Assembly (NCBI GenBank): GCA_938049325.1
Contig: CALICC010000304.1
Coordinates: 1 to 5,864, forward strand
DNA from: an uncultured Ilumatobacter sp.
GTDB taxonomy: Bacteria; Actinomycetota; Acidimicrobiia; Acidimicrobiales; Ilumatobacteraceae
Direction of reading: 5' to 3'
DNA: 5,864 nucleotides
Shown here: positions 5,362-5,864 of the stretch, piece after piece
Layout of the letters: each line of letters opens with the position of its first letter
How positions within the stretch are numbered: the first letter of the stretch is position 1
The notes under the pieces: model-generated
What the model saw: the letters and a program-made list of their open reading frames with translations, nothing else
Databases searched by the model: none
Told to the model about the DNA's origin: nothing
Program-made: the position numbers and the translations under genes

Positions 5362-5864
5362 ATGACCACATTCTCCTCACTTCGAACCCGCTGGGCTGCC
5401 ATTGGCGCGGCCGTCGCGATCACGCTCGGAGCCGTCGGCATCGGCGGACTCAACATCGCCAACGCGGACGTGGCCACCGGCGATCGACCGGTGTTCATCC
5501 CCCTCAACCCCTGCCGACTCGTCGACACCCGAGCCGCCGCAACCGTCGGACCGAAATCCAGCCCACTCGGACCGAACGAAACCATCACCGTCACCGCCCA
5601 CGGCAGCAACGGCAATTGCACCGGGCCGTCCGCCATCCCGACTGACGCCGTCGCACTGTCGCTCAACGTCACCGCTGTCGGACAGACCCAACGCACCTTC
5701 CTCACCATCTGGGGCGAAGGCGCCGACCCCGGCACCTCCAACCTCAACCCCGAACCCGGCCAACCGCCTACCCCCAACGCCGTCAACACTCCCCTCTCGG
5801 CCGCCGGCACGTTCAACGTTCGCAACAACGCCGGCAACGTCAACGCGCTCATCGATGTCGTCGG
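5362..5864 (+). CDS. Second secreted PCR-DTR domain protein, 3' end cut by the window
   Basis: This is a paralogue of the preceding gene, of unknown function; 167 codons are visible without a stop. The signal peptide has Arg8 and Arg10, a hydrophobic core at 11-30 and a textbook ANA cleavage site after residue 35. The mature protein starts with the same domain as its neighbour: GDRPVF (40-45), PCRLVDTR (50-57), LNVTAVGQTQRTFLTI (101-116), NLNP (127-130), NAVNTPLS (139-146) and VNALIDVV (160-167) at the window end. In the GDRPVF to DTR block, 12 of 18 residues are identical to the upstream copy. Cys51 and Cys86 keep the 35-residue spacing seen there. Whether it also has the upstream copy's second domain cannot be seen. 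It lies 89 bp after the first copy on the same strand, which suggests tandem duplication, now well diverged at DNA level. Confidence 0.85.
   Translation, partial: MTTFSSLRTRWAAIGAAVAITLGAVGIGGLNIANADVATGDRPVFIPLNPCRLVDTRAAATVGPKSSPLGPNETITVTAHGSNGNCTGPSAIPTDAVALSLNVTAVGQTQRTFLTIWGEGADPGTSNLNPEPGQPPTPNAVNTPLSAAGTFNVRNNAGNVNALIDVV

Noticed and set aside
5307..5852. A 181-codon minus-strand open frame
   Set aside because: It is antisense to the second secreted paralogue, whose signal peptide and conserved motifs prove the plus-strand reading.

Overview
The window looks like chromosomal DNA from a GC-rich actinobacterium, possibly of the Acidimicrobiia (Ilumatobacter-like). This is an inference from three things: strong C/G preference at third codon positions, several genes without a Shine-Dalgarno sequence in front of the start (leaderless-type starts are common in actinobacteria), and two copies of a secreted 'PCR..DTR ... 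LNVTA ... NAV' protein that I associate with that group. I see no phage, transposon, CRISPR, tRNA or rRNA sequence.

There are five genes. Three lie on the minus strand: in transcription order, a lipoprotein of the PQQ-dependent sugar dehydrogenase (glucose/sorbosone dehydrogenase) beta-propeller family (2767-4113), a membrane-anchored M48 zinc metalloprotease with a long uncharacterised C-terminal extension (1191-2693), and an acyl-CoA dehydrogenase whose 3' end leaves the window (1-1049). Two lie on the plus strand, divergent from the lipoprotein gene: tandem paralogues encoding exported proteins with a shared N-terminal domain (4286-5272, and 5362 to the window end). The acyl-CoA dehydrogenase and the second paralogue are open at the window edges.

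The acyl-CoA dehydrogenase appears to be its own transcription unit. A -35/-10 pair places the transcription start on or next to the A of its ATG, and a perfect 16-bp interrupted palindrome covers the spacer and -10, as an operator would. The lipoprotein and protease genes are 73 bp apart and could be co-transcribed. The two tandem paralogues are separated by 89 bp holding a possible terminator and a weak leaderless-type promoter.

No common pathway ties the five genes together. Four of the five products are predicted to be at or outside the membrane (lipoprotein, membrane protease, two secreted proteins); the acyl-CoA dehydrogenase is cytoplasmic lipid metabolism. The least explained parts are the paired secreted proteins, the C-terminal 180 residues of the protease, and the putative operator of the acyl-CoA dehydrogenase.
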